12,256 nucleotides of DNA from Echinostoma caproni (GCA_900618425.1 UZAN01046452.1:1505-13760), one strand, 5' to 3'. Positions 1 to 9,661 are shown, counted from the stretch's first letter. Numbers and translations: made by a program. Notes: a model not told the origin generated them from the letters alone.

Positions 1-2027
1 TCCAGGCCAGCAGCGTGATATGGTCAAGAGTTGAGGCTATATTCGATCAGCCTGTTCTGCACATGTGCTTGGGGATGGTAGACATCAGCAATTGCTCGAA
101 CCGTTTGCTACTGCTCTCTTCAACGTTTTTAGCGTAAAGTTCATCGGGACTATTAATGCCTTGATATTACTTTTAAGGATGTGTTCCCCCTTTGTTTGTG
201 TTCAGACCACGTCCAGCAGGATTTAGCCACTTCCAAAGGTACCACACACTCATTGAGTTTTCTGATTACAGATGCGATCGAGGGAAGAGCAGTTAAAAGT
301 ATCGGCGTTTTGAGGGAGTAATATTACTTTCCCCTGACAAACAGATTGGCATTCTTGAGGCTACCAGGTGGACAATAAACAGGTTCTAAAGACAGAACGT
401 ACACAAATGTAACCTCTTCCAAATTGTTACGATGAGTGGATAACATCACATATCGTTTTGTTGCGGTCGAGGCCATGGCAAGTAATCAAACTTTAAAACA
501 TCGGAGTGAACGTCAGATTGGTCGGTTACGCCCGTTGAAGTTGTGCAATCTTTCTTTTATGTCCGCATTTTCGTAACTTTTATTGAGTAAAGCAGGCGTT
601 TGTCTTCCGGTCCCTTTTGTATAGCTCACTGAGATCTAGCCAACGGGAAATTCAGATTACAGAAGAGCTTAAAGATCCACCTTAGGCTTGAACGAATAAA
701 GTCCTGTTGGATTTAGATACCAATGCACGTTTGCCTGAGCAATTCGCATACGCGTATTGAGTGATCGGGGGCTGTGAAAGCCCACCATAAACGTGTGACA
801 TCTGTCGCATGGATGATAGTGAATCCTTGGAGCACAAGAAAAAGCTTGACAATCACTCGAGCAAAAGATTTGATTCACGATAATCTGAAAGAGCCTCACA
901 GGCGGAGAAAAATAGGACCATCAATGTATAAGACAGTTGGGATCAGATAGTACAACGAGCGACATCAAATGGAATACGGGGTCATGGAGAAAACACGGTT
1001 AGCGAACCAGTACGAAGCGCCGAATTATTCGCCTTATGTGAATCAATATAAATTGCAGAGAAAAAGAGACGTGCTTCATGAGAGTCATTTTCTTAATACG
1101 ATTTTAATATGACAGGAATGGATGACAAGAGCCTGGCAGGTATTGAAACAGGGGTTGAGAGAAGATAAATAAGAACCAAGGACGAGAAAACTCTCAACAA
1201 GCCTCTTCGCAAAAAGCAAATTGAAATTTTGTCATTCAGTTAGCCAACAGGTGTGACTGAAAACGGAATATACAGTTTTCGTTCTGCTTTTCTGACCGTG
1301 GAATGAGGGAAACAGAAATCGAAATGTGGGTAGCATTACGCAGTTGCATCAGGTGGAGTCGTGTTGGCAGGTATCAAGCATGAGGTAAGGCTCGGGAAAA
1401 GACTTGCAATCAATCTAGGAGTGTTCATGAAACACCAGACAAACTGTAGATGAAATTATGCAGGAATAACGGTGCCAGGTGAGAGAGGTAATAAAAATAA
1501 GTTGTCAATAGGAAGAACGATTGCACGTGAGAGGAGGGGAACGTATGTGCACAGGATGGGTAGAACCATTATGTTTATTTCGCACAAATTGCTACCAGAG
1601 CAGTCCAAATTCGCCCAAAATGAGAAAGGCGAACAGATCAACACACACACACCACCAGTCTTAAATAAAGACACCTCATTCACAGTGGTAAAACAGCAGG
1701 ACAGGAAAGACAGTATGAATCAGACTGGACTTCCCGGTGGGTTGTTTAGAGCACCATAACAATCGGCAAACAGGTGAGTCCAACCCATTGCGCCAGAGAA
1801 AACACATGTGGCTCAGATGTGCGTGTATTGAATGTAAGGTTATCTATACAAGAGATACGGATAAATTAGACAAAGTTTCAATCGGAGGGAAAGTGCCATG
1901 ACAACAAAACAAAAATCGATCATCATAGAGTGGACTTTGTACACTGTTCTACAGCGGGATTGAAAGTGATTGTAGTCAAACAAAACTGATTGGTCAAAAA
2001 GTTGGGCTCTTGATGCTTAGGTCATGT
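1..2027. other. 3' UTR and downstream non-coding DNA
   Basis: No exon-like block, repeat family or RNA gene is recognised here. The part next to 2027 is presumably the minus-strand 3' UTR of the host gene. The longest open frames (76 to 95 codons, for example 1472-1759) have unstructured, polar translations and no splice context, and look like chance. The plus strand is purine-rich between about 900 and 1750. Confidence 0.5.
1574..1579 (-). terminator. Candidate poly(A) signal (AATAAA) for the host gene
   Basis: The plus-strand TTTATT reads AATAAA on the minus strand, about 450 nt beyond the stop codon. That is a plausible 3' UTR length. Another AATAAA lies near 576-583. An ATTAAA overlapping the stop codon (2027-2032) is too close to be the signal. 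Assigned by position only. Confidence 0.3.
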
Positions 2028-2569
2028 TTAATCATCATCTGTGGCCAAAGTAAAAGAAGGACGTGAAATTGATAACTTCGACTTGACGGCCGGCGCAATT
2101 TCATGAGCTTTTATGGCCACCGCACCAGAGTTCGAATCCGCAGTAGGCTGTCTATCGGTATTAATTCGAGGATCGTCAGATCGCTGATCTCTGGCACGGA
2201 ATTCGTCCGTGATGAGACGAAGACTTGCGCGTAAAAGAATTGACGTCACGTGATCTAAATGATCCATAACGCCACGCTGGAGCCACTTGGGTATAGTGAT
2301 GCGGGCCTTGCGGAAACCAATGCTCTCCAGCAGACGGTCAAAAGCGGGCACACCAATACTCGTTGCGAGTAACCAACGGCATTCCGGACTGAGTGACCAA
2401 TGCACAATCTCATAAGAGCGGGCGTCTAGAACCAAAGGTGAACTAGTTCCAGCAAGCTGTCTTAGTCGCGCGGTGAGTTCGGTACCGACAGCGTTAGACA
2501 CATGACTCATTCCGAATGTCCTGTGGATATCATTGGTACTTTGATTGCTTGCGGAGGCCATTGATGAAA
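2028..2569 (-). CDS. Last coding exon of a large host gene, C-terminus of a possible BLTP1/KIAA1109-like (FSA_C) protein
   Basis: Open from a splice acceptor to a TAA stop at 2028-2030, giving 179 residues plus one codon shared across the junction. On the minus strand the acceptor follows a pyrimidine-rich tract (about 2573-2595) ending in ACAAG, so the exon starts at 2569. It enters in phase 1, which matches the phase-1 donor of the exon at 4490-5377. The protein has a Ser/Asn-rich start, then a hydrophobic, regular block including VLDARSYEIVHW, LLATSIGVPAFDRLLESIGF and IPKWLQRGVMDHLDHV (the last near 2255-2295), and finally a polar tail ending in three Asp. The IPKWLQRG-type motif close to the end of the protein recalls the extreme C-terminus of KIAA1109/Tweek lipid-transfer proteins at ER contact sites. 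This is from memory and unverified. That the exon is real is much more secure than the family name. The first in-frame ATG is internal and need not be a start. Confidence 0.72.
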
Positions 2570-4489
2570 CTTGTACGAGAATAGAAACAAGGGAGAGGTA
2601 GCAATTAAAACAGAAAGCGCGCATGAATCAGAAAACATGTATTATAAAAAACCTACATATTATTTGTTCTAGGAATATGATCCACCACAAAGACAGTATC
2701 GGAAGATTCTGGTGTGTTACAAAATTGTCGTGACACAAAGTTGCGTAAAAACGATACTTCTTACAAGTATGCGGTGAGGTTTATTGTGTATTAGGCAAGG
2801 GAAAATGTGTACTAGAGCACCATAAAGTACTGTGTAGCCTTGTTGGGTCTTATCAGTAGTGTGAATCTGTCGACACAACTGACGATCACTCTATTTCTAA
2901 ACTACAATTTAAAATTCATGAAAAAGATACTCTACACAAAAATCAATCAATCGTATTTCACTGTATGAAATTATTTGCACATGGTTTGAATATCAACAAT
3001 ATTATATGATAAATCGGTTGCAGACATCAAGGGAGACGTTGATAAACAATTTACTCGCTTTCTCGGCAACTATGAAAAAACCGAATCCGATCTGAAAAGT
3101 ATGCTGCAATGATCAACATACCGCGACCTGGGACTTCCGACCAATCATAAATCTACTTACCTAATTATTTATTTGTCTGGGGATGAATTTGTAGAACATG
3201 AAAATTCACCATTCGGGGTGCATAGAGCATTTAGTTCACCAGACTGGAATTGTAAGAGGGCTGAAATGTCACCAGTCAACCCGAAAAACAAGAACGAGTT
3301 TGTATCAACCTCTCAAAATGTAAGAAGATACGCTAGATTTCCATGAATTAACTCTGTGATCTCAGTTCAATCTAACACAGGCAACACCAGTAGAGCAGAT
3401 GCACAGTTTGCACACACATCGAGTAATCATATCCGGCAATAAATTCAACTGAGGTGCGAAAGCCGATCGCTACTGTAATCTGCTTCGGGTTTTCAACGTA
3501 TAGGTTGTTAGGATTCCGTATATGAACTCATGTTAGACAGTGAAAGAAAGCAGGCATTGTTGATGTCTTAGTCAAGCTATACCGCATCTGGCTTATGGGT
3601 AGGTGAAACGTCTAGAACAGTCGGAAAGGTCCATGTGCTATTCTCCAGCACGATACTTTTGGCGCAAATCTGACATCACCCCTACACATCAAGGTATCTC
3701 AAAAAAACGGCAGTTGGAGTATTGCTGATGGGAGGTGAAACCTGACCAGTTTAGGGCTGAACAAGTTCAGTTAGTTGTGTTTGATAAGCAATGTCCAAAC
3801 AATCTCACTGGATGAGAAAATCAGGTAGTACATGGGGTGTTTTTCATGGTAATCCATCCCTCCTCGATACTGCTATCTCATTAGAATCCCACCAATAGCT
3901 CAGGCACTTATTTTGAGCGACATTCTTCCAGATGAGGCTTATTCGATGAATCACTGAATAAAGTTAGGTGCATGGTACAGACAACTAGCCCTTGCACAGC
4001 CAAATTCTCTCTCTATGGTGAAAGAGCGATTTCAGTTGGATTCTTTGGTGGTGAGGAAGATTTGCATATAACCTGCTACTTCCAACGGGAAAACTGCGGC
4101 TTTTTGGTGCGGAAAAATCAGTTACCCAGGGGAAAGCTTACCGCGTGCTCTGGCATCACCAAAATGGATCTAAGAGATATCAGGGTGGAAAATCATCCTG
4201 AATATTTCTGGTAGGAAATCCTTAAGGGCATGATTCTGTGGTGAGGCTCTTCGAAAGGTCAGTTGATGAGTCACAACAGTCTTCTCAAAAAATAAAAAAC
4301 ACCTACGCACTGCATACATAAACAAACTAGACCATAGTCCGCTTTCGATTTTTCTACCCCATAGTTATCAACTCATTATTGAAGAGCCCTCCTTGTTGCA
4401 CACGATCTGAACATACATCAGTGATATTTATGCTTGGAGAGAAGAATACTAAGAGCGACAGACTATTGTCATGCTAGCAAAGGACTTAC
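2570..4489 (-). other. Intron between middle and last exon (phase 1), no recognised elements
   Basis: Bounded on the minus strand by GTAAGT (4484-4489) and ACAAG (acceptor AG at 2570-2571). The interior is AT-rich, with no LINE, PLE or tRNA-like sequence that I can recognise. An 80-codon plus-strand ORF at 3972-4214 lies inside but has no coding character. The length of about 1.9 kb is ordinary for a trematode-size intron. Confidence 0.65.
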
Positions 4490-5377
4490 ATTCATATTCT
4501 TGAAGTCGCTCGTTCAAATAGGAATTGATCAATGTCGGCAACCAGGGGACATCAATCAGGCCCAATTGCACAAAACCGTGGAAATCAGTCTGAAAGCTAA
4601 TTTTTACCGAGGGTGCAAACGAATGAGACGTGGCGGATGGCGTGTTTGCTTGATTCCCTGAACCGGAGCCTCTAGTGGCAGACGGATCACGACTACCGTA
4701 AATCCATAGTCTTGAGCTTTTAGATACGGATTCGGTGCCTGAACCGCTAGCGGTGGGCGGTTCTGAGTGAGATGGCTCGGATTCGGCTGGTTCTTGTGTT
4801 TCACCGGCTCCTGTGGTGACCGACACTTGAATAAACGGAACAGTAGATAGACTAGGCTGAGCCATTGTTTGCCGTTGGTCTGATGTGATTCGTAAGGAAA
4901 TCGAAGGTAAGACAAACAGAATCTCGGCATCCGTTGGTGGCCTCAGCGGGTTAGATCGTACCGGAACGGATTGAACATGTGCCGAGTCCACGTGACTTGG
5001 TGCGGTTGCAACGGACATATTATTCTGTCCCACGGCAGCATCTGATAGTAAGTCTGCGTGAGAAGAAGTGGCGGTCGTGACGGTGGTTGTGGTTGCTCCA
5101 ACTGGTGAGCTTACATTGCCACATGTGACCGTAGCCACAACTACTGCACTGGATTTCCTTGTGGTCGTTCCAGAGAGTCTATATCTCCATGGTCGTGCAG
5201 CACACGGGTCATCAGTGTTAGTTGAGGCAGCAGTCAGGTCCGGAGGAACGAGTTCACTAGGATCAGATGGACGTCTATGTGGTGCTTGGGAGCGAGTCGG
5301 CGCTGTTAAGACATCCATAAATGGATGTGAAGCGGTCGCGGGAAGTGTCGGCGGGAACTGAATGGGAAACTGAGAAA
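4490..5377 (-). CDS. Middle exon of the same gene: Ser/Thr/Pro-rich linker then conserved-looking block
   Basis: An 888-nt exon, open throughout. On the minus strand it ends at a strong donor, AAT|GTAAGT, with the intron starting at 4489. The split codon (T + TT) joins in frame to the exon at 2569. The start at 5377 follows ATTCACAG and is the only one of three nearby AGs whose phase fits the upstream donor at 9171. The first 230 or so residues are low-complexity, rich in Ser, Thr, Pro and Ala, with a Val/Thr repeat run (GATTTTVTTATSS). This suggests a disordered linker. The last 40 or so residues are different: FQTDFHGFVQLGLIDVPWLP followed by TLINSYLNERLQEY, alternating hydrophobic and polar as in a beta-strand plus helix. 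The change in composition marks where constrained sequence resumes. An ATG at 5316-5318 is in frame but has open reading frame and an acceptor upstream, so it is probably internal. Confidence 0.72.
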
Positions 5378-5379
5378 CT
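5357..5379 (-). other. Three stacked candidate 3' splice sites at the middle exon
   Basis: On the minus strand three AGs follow one another: ATTCACAG (exon start 5377), TTTCTCAG (start 5369) and CCCATTCAG (start 5357). Only 5377 continues the frame from the phase-1 donor at 9171. The other two would enter in phase 0, shifting the frame after that donor, although their local pyrimidine tracts look as good or better. They would suit a different, unseen upstream exon ending in phase 0. Confidence 0.45.
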
Positions 5380-5557
5380 GTGAATTCAAAATAAGAGATT
5401 AGAGAGAAAAACTACATAAGAATGCAACGGGGAAAGGCAGACAATAGCAAAACAGATATTTATTCGTGAGACAGAAGTGATTACGAATTTGGTCTGAGCC
5501 AAATTAGAGATAGAACGATTCTAAATCATGGACGAGTAAGATATCAACAAGAATAAA

Positions 5558-5909
5558 CTAATGCATTAAGAAAATTTCACAGTGAAGCTCGAGTAACTCA
5601 TTTCTTTCAAATGCGTAGCACCTGTGAGTGACAGATATACATTTATGTTCATCATCAACAGTACCCGGCAATCGGTCTACAGGGTTGTCAACTTGAGGAA
5701 CTGTAAGTTGCCTGATGATGCCGAAGACTACATCTTTCATTGAAGACTCAAACCCAGATGTGATCTTGTCAACGTGGGGTACACTTATCAAAAAGACGGT
5801 ACAATACGCAGTGTTACGTTGTGACCGACAACCGATCCTTCTGTGTGGGGTAAATTTCACAGTAATGGCGTCTGATCAACTCGGGTTTAGTAATGACAAA
5901 AATTGGTAA
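5558..5909. other. Unidentified intronic segment open on both strands
   Basis: The minus strand is open for 100 codons (5558-5860) and the plus strand for 64 (5715-5909). The plus frame ends at Trp-stop directly on a strong donor-like AATTG|GTAAGTG (GT at 5908-5909). The minus translation has ordinary mixed composition (for example VDKITSGFESSMKDVVFGII) but matches no family I recognise. The segment stands out from its AT-rich flanks. It could be a cryptic or alternative exon, an old retroelement piece, or chance. I do not assign a function. Confidence 0.25.
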
Positions 5910-6854
5910 GTGATTACGCTCGGCGCAATCAATTTAATGCTTGGATGATTAATCTATATCGTTTTCAATGAATGAGTATTCATCATTCATGGTCTATTAC
6001 GTTGAGTAATATTCACTCAAGTTTCAAAAGGTTTTAGATAGCATAGTGACCTATTTATGGAGTAATATGGAGGAAGGAAAAGGCCCATAGTAGCACTAAA
6101 ATCAATCAGTCGTTTTTGAGTATTTGAGGCATAGTAACTAGAAATTCTGAGAGATATAAAATACAATTAAACGGCAAGAAAACATCATCTCGTTTATCCA
6201 CTGTTGTTATGCACCCAGGATTGAGTGAAAAGCTTGAGCCCTTATCACCACAAAGAATAAATTCACGCCTTAAATCCGGGTTTTATTATGGGACTTCGGG
6301 ATCAATGATAGATGAAAAATATCAGTAAACCCAGACCGGGAGAAGAAAAATATGGATTAGCTTGTGAATGAAGGGATATCAAATATCTCCCGGTATTGTT
6401 ATCTGATTCTTAACGTGTTTATTAGAGAAAACAGTTATTCTTACTTTGTTATACACACTGAATGACCTATTGTCTCTCAATTTTGAAACAAATAAAAGTA
6501 GTGAGCTTGATGACTTACGCTGAACAATCATCGGTACATGTGCCACGTCATGAGTTCTTACGAAATTCAATACTAAAAAGGAATGAGAACAAGAAATCAG
6601 ATTGAGTCAAATAATAAAATGCAATAGGCAAAGATGCCAGAGAGACGAAGCACTATGAAATCTCATTAAAAAGTTATGGGTATACAAATGAAAGAGTTTG
6701 AATAGCTAAAGATGCTGTCATCGGTGTGGTCCAGGTACTGTCACCTTTAGTCAACTGTGGTGGTAGGCAGCCCCCTCCCCATATAAAGCAACATTGGGTC
6801 ATTATAACCGTGGGGCTTATCGCTTATACTATTCAAACAAACAAATGGCTTTTT

Positions 6855-7045
6855 ACTTCCTTTTTTAGTTATTGAATATACAGATATACAGTCAACTTTG
6901 AGGAAGAGGGCTGCGGCCATAAAGAGGGTGGATGGGGAAACACCGAAATAGGGAAAACGGGCGGTGGTGGAGCGATTCAAACCCGGGACTTCCGGATCAC
7001 GATTGGGTGACCTAACCACTTGGCCACTAACGTTGCCATACTACT
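6855..7045 (-). mobile_element. tRNA-derived SINE-like element A
   Basis: On the minus strand an A-box-like sequence, TGGCCAAGTGG (7016-7026), is followed 31 bp later by a B-box-like sequence, GGGTTTGAATC (6974-6984). This is tRNA-like spacing. The head also keeps a tRNA-like D-arm context (GTGGCCAAGTGGTTAGG). Downstream the element is not tRNA-like: a GC-rich stretch, then an A-rich run (CTAAAAAAGG) near 6860 that may be the tail. Pol III internal promoters of this kind are standard for SINEs. The 3' limit is uncertain, because a further GC-richer tract at 6725-6820 could belong to the same element or to another repeat. Confidence 0.55.
6974..7026 (-). promoter_or_regulatory. Internal Pol III promoter (A and B boxes) of SINE-like element A
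   Basis: The A box TGGCCAAGTGG (7016-7026) agrees with TRGCNNAGYGG at all defined positions but the purine/G offset. The B box GGGTTTGAATC (6974-6984) is close to GGTTYGANNC. The sequence between them no longer folds as an obvious tRNA anticodon arm. Confidence 0.45.
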
Positions 7046-7539
7046 GCGTGTATTTTCACACGTGCAAACTTAGCTTATTTGAGAAACGACGTGAGCGGAG
7101 AACAAAAAGTGACGGTATTCATAACCCATGTGCAAACCGGGGGAACCGGTGCGAGCATTCAAGGTAAATAAACAAGCTATGATAACGAAGAGCACTACCG
7201 TCACCATAATGGAGCGAACCTCGCGGGTCACTGCCGAACGCACAATACACACAAAGCATTGATGTGTAAGGTGGACAAAGAGCGGGATTGTCTTGAGGGA
7301 GTAAAAGAAGGTACATAGTCTAACACTGGACACAAATTTTCAAGTATTCTGACCGAATAAGAATTGATAATCAGGATGCAATTGCTATGAGTTTACTGTC
7401 ATGTTCTCTAGTGTTTCACACCGACAGTTAGTCTTTCGGACCATAGCCTGCAAGGCGAGAGATATTTACACCGACCAATCTTACGATACATTTACTCACT
7501 CCCCTTCTTCATGTCATTTGTTAACTGCTGGGACGGAGC

Positions 7540-7740
7540 TTAAACAACCCGTCAGGTCGCGCACGCCTCCGCGTCAGGCCACACACATGATCGAGACACT
7601 CCAGGCAGCCCGGATTGGAGGATTGCAGAACAGGGCAGCCAGTGGTTATTCGATCAAGCAATCGAAACGTCAAGGATGCAATCTGATTGGTGCATCACTG
7701 CGCCGTTCTCGTAGGTCTAATTTACCCTATATAATTTAGC
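7540..7740. other. GC-richer unassigned block, probable old repeat
   Basis: This block is richer in G+C than the surrounding intron and lies within a 112-codon plus-strand ORF (7401-7739) whose product is basic and unfamiliar. It looks like an imported repeat more than an exon, because I see no convincing pair of splice sites. The following 7741-8020 is pyrimidine-rich on the plus strand and also unassigned. Confidence 0.25.
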
Positions 7741-8021
7741 ACTGAAACCTAATAATTGAATACACGCTGACTGTTATCTCCATTCGTGTTCTCTCTCCAC
7801 GTTAGTGTCCGAGGTTAAGCGTGCGTCGCTCGTATCAATTGTACATCTAGACCGAACACAACACTGACCCCAGCGTAATTTTCAGCACTGGAGTACAGTG
7901 TTCGTTAGGATAGTACCGTTCCTTCTCTTCTTTTCAACTTTGCATTCGGTATGATTCTTGAAGCTGCTTTTTCCTTGCATAAGAACAACACTATCGATGT
8001 GCAATCAGGCAGCAGTTTGTC

Positions 8022-8305
8022 TTTTTTTTATTACACACCAGTGTGTGATGAACAGCAGAGGAGACGGACCCCACAGTCATTAGGACATGACGTTCAGTGA
8101 TGGTAACCGGTACCCTAGACCCCGAGACTTGGAGTGGTGAACCACATAAGGCTCCGATAGGTCATGCGTGGTATAGAACCGGGCGACAGCAAAGCTATCC
8201 ACCGCCAAAGTTGGGTGGCGGTAGCGGTGACGGGGCTCGAACCTCGGACCACAGGGTCCAAAGCACGCCGGTGACAGCAACTAAACCACTACGCAGACGT
8301 TGTAC
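8022..8305 (-). mobile_element. tRNA-derived SINE-like element B with A-tail
   Basis: On the minus strand there is a degenerate A box, CTGCGTAGTGG (8286-8296), and a near-perfect B box, GGTTCGAGCCC (8233-8243), 42 bp apart. A roughly 200-bp tRNA-unrelated body follows, ending in a short hairpin (ACACAC-CA-GTGTGT, 8033-8046) and an eight-base A run (plus-strand T 8022-8029). Head, body and A-tail together fit a SINE of about 285 bp. It contains a 66-codon minus ORF (8080-8280) that I regard as incidental. I found no hammerhead ribozyme core of the kind carried by the schistosome Sm-alpha SINE. The 5' limit and target-site duplication could not be fixed by eye. Confidence 0.65.
8233..8296 (-). 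promoter_or_regulatory. Internal Pol III promoter (A and B boxes) of SINE-like element B
   Basis: The B box GGTTCGAGCCC (8233-8243) fits the GGTTCGANNCC consensus, and the A box (8286-8296) matches the 3' part of TRGCNNAGYGG. The boxes are inherited from a tRNA ancestor. Whether they are still active is unknown. Confidence 0.5.
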
Positions 8306-8362
8306 TGCTGAGTGGGGATCCAGGTATGTTGGGAACTTTTCTGGAAGGTTTGATTGTTAGTC

Positions 8363-9168
8363 TATGCGCAGCGCATCTTCAAAATGCCAAACGTTGTTAC
8401 AGGACTGATTTGGACTAGATGCAAAATTCACTCCATCAGCCTCAACACATCTGGCAGACAACTCACGGACGAAGCTTCGACTCGCAAATAGGAAGCTTGA
8501 CGGTTGTAAACTTGAGACAAGTCTGGTATTGTCACGACATCCAACTGTCTGTAGAGAGTCGAGAGTGTACTGCAGAAGTTCAACCGGCACTATTATATGG
8601 CACAGCGGCTTGGTCGTTACGAGATAAACAGAAATTATCGGTGTTTGATGTCTACGCCATATATAACGATTAGGGCAGATCACACAGACAAGGATCGCCT
8701 GGGCTAGAAGAAGAGCTTAAGGCAATCGCCGTAGCCCACTAGAGCACATGATCAACCTCTATAGGGCATGCGCAACCGGTGCAATGTTTACCGCAGAAGT
8801 CAGTGGGTGAGAAAATTGTAAGGGTGGTTAAACGAACACTTAACAATGAGGTATGGAAGCACTAACCAGAGGGCTGAATGGCAAAGGTCACGTTAGGCTT
8901 ACCGTTTGGGGACCTAGCGATCCGTCTAACAGAGAGTTAGAGACAATGAATCATACGGCTGAGTATGGTTACTAATGGTGGTCGTGCACCCATTCAATTT
9001 CTCCGCAAACTTAGTCTGTCTGAATTATATATCTTCGCCTTGGTGCTTCTGCCAGCTTTCTACTTCCGTCTATTCCTTTAATGTTCGATCAAATAAGAAG
9101 CCGAAAAACAGGAACGAAGAACGTGGTCCTAAAGTGCAAGTCTATTGGTTGTATAAAATGAACTACAT
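8363..9168 (+). mobile_element. LINE copy 1: 5'-truncated, decayed CR1/RTE-like 3' end
   Basis: It aligns by eye with copies 2 and 3. It starts at the motif after MRxA-SKC (8363), runs through the end of the ORF, and then through a shared 3' UTR to a tail near 9168. The ORF part is broken: an early TGA follows the QD of the shared QDW motif, and a frameshifted remnant reads LRQVWYCHDIQLSVESRE, then GTAAWSLRDKQKLSVFDVY near 8500-8650. These match NLRHLWHRRDIRLSV and GTETWLLRKQDKDRLPVFEH in the other copies. The 3' UTR keeps the GGGGACCT and GTGCACC landmarks (about 8905-8990). This is the C-terminal part of a reverse-transcriptase polyprotein. The catalytic core is absent and it cannot move by itself. 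Confidence 0.72.
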
Positions 9169-9171
9169 TAC

Positions 9172-9440
9172 CAGTATTGTCAGCACCGCGAAAGGCGAAT
9201 TCCATCCACTCGGAAATGCTAAGTGTTGGTGGATTCCGTGGAGTCTGCTGGCGTCCTCGACGAACACGCAACACATAGGCCATCTGAGGTTGGAAATGAG
9301 GATGAGAACCGAGGTCAAAGCTCAGTACTTGACGCACATTGACCCAACCGTCAGCTTCACTGGGATCGGGTACAACACCAGGTGTTGTTGTCGTTGTGGT
9401 TTGGATCACGGGAGCCTCACGTTGAGCCTCAGTTTCAAAA
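9172..9440 (-). CDS. First visible exon of the same gene (internal exon; 5' part of gene outside window)
   Basis: On the minus strand a pyrimidine-rich tract (about 9443-9470) ends in CGTAG and the frame is open from 9440. Reading in phase 2, the exon begins FETEAQREAP, has a Thr run (QTTTTTTPG), then a folded-looking stretch including DGWVNVRQVLSFDLGSH, FQPQMAYVLRVRRG and TLSISEWMEFAFRG. The proposed donor is ACTG|GTAATG, with the intron starting at 9171. It leaves phase 1, which fits the acceptor at 5377, so 269 nt reads through without a stop. GTAATG is an average donor, weaker than the one at 4489. The frame stays open beyond the donor into LINE-like sequence, so the exact exon end is inferred. 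The composition (Thr runs beside ordered sequence) resembles the next exon. No recognisable catalytic motif is present. The family assignment rests on the downstream exons. Confidence 0.6.
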
Positions 9441-9661
9441 CTACGACAGGAGGGAATTGGAAGGAAAGGTGTTTCTCACAAAAATGATGTTGAATGCATT
9501 TTATTAGGAAATGACAAGAAGTGAGCACTCGAAATATCAATCCGATGATGATGATGAAAGACATAAGAAATTGATTGATGACAAATCTTCTTTTCCTCCA
9601 GAACATAAATTAAAAATGCAACTGAACTCAAAGTTGTGCAACAATCCCATTTACATGGCGT
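9441..9661. other. Intronic DNA upstream of the first visible exon
   Basis: AT-rich DNA between the exon acceptor and LINE copy 2. Short ORFs on both strands look like chance. On the minus strand the pyrimidine tract next to the exon (9443-9470) is the only functional-looking sequence. Confidence 0.4.

Larger units (their letters stand above)
5378..9171 (-). other. Large intron (phase 1) loaded with retroelements
   Basis: Runs from the GTAATG donor (9166-9171) to the ATTCACAG acceptor (AG at 5378-5379). It contains LINE copy 1, two SINE-like elements, a GC-richer unassigned block and an unexplained open segment at 5558-5909. The stretches at 5910-6725 and 7050-7400 are AT-rich and I see no gene in them. 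An undetected small exon inside cannot be excluded. If one exists it should keep phase 1 on both sides, or alter the junction proposed here. Confidence 0.5.

Noticed and set aside
1472..1759. 95-codon plus-strand ORF downstream of the host gene
   Set aside because: Polar, unstructured product from a purine-rich strand; no start context or recognised motif.
2205..2228. Hammerhead-like string (GTGATGAGACGAAGAC) on the plus strand
   Set aside because: The first core base is wrong, there is no stem II between the two core halves, and it lies inside the last coding exon.
3972..4214. 80-codon plus-strand ORF in the intron
   Set aside because: No splice context, family resemblance or compositional signal; chance length in this base composition.
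4604..4930. 108-codon minus ORF overlapping the middle exon
   Set aside because: Out-of-frame shadow of the Ser/Thr/Pro-rich exon, which has phase-consistent splice sites.
5068..5361. 97-codon plus-strand ORF
   Set aside because: Antisense shadow of the same exon; its Val/Thr runs mirror the Thr repeats on the minus strand.
6965..7045. Functional tRNA gene
   Set aside because: The boxes are tRNA-like but no acceptor stem closes and no anticodon arm is evident; a SINE head is the better reading.
7070..7333. 87-codon minus ORF with hydrophobic segments
   Set aside because: Overlaps another frame of similar length, has no splice sites or family signal, and lies in repeat-rich intron.
8975..9487. 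170-codon plus-strand ORF
   Set aside because: It spans the LINE copy 1 tail and the antisense of the host exon; the minus strand has the splice sites and protein-like composition.
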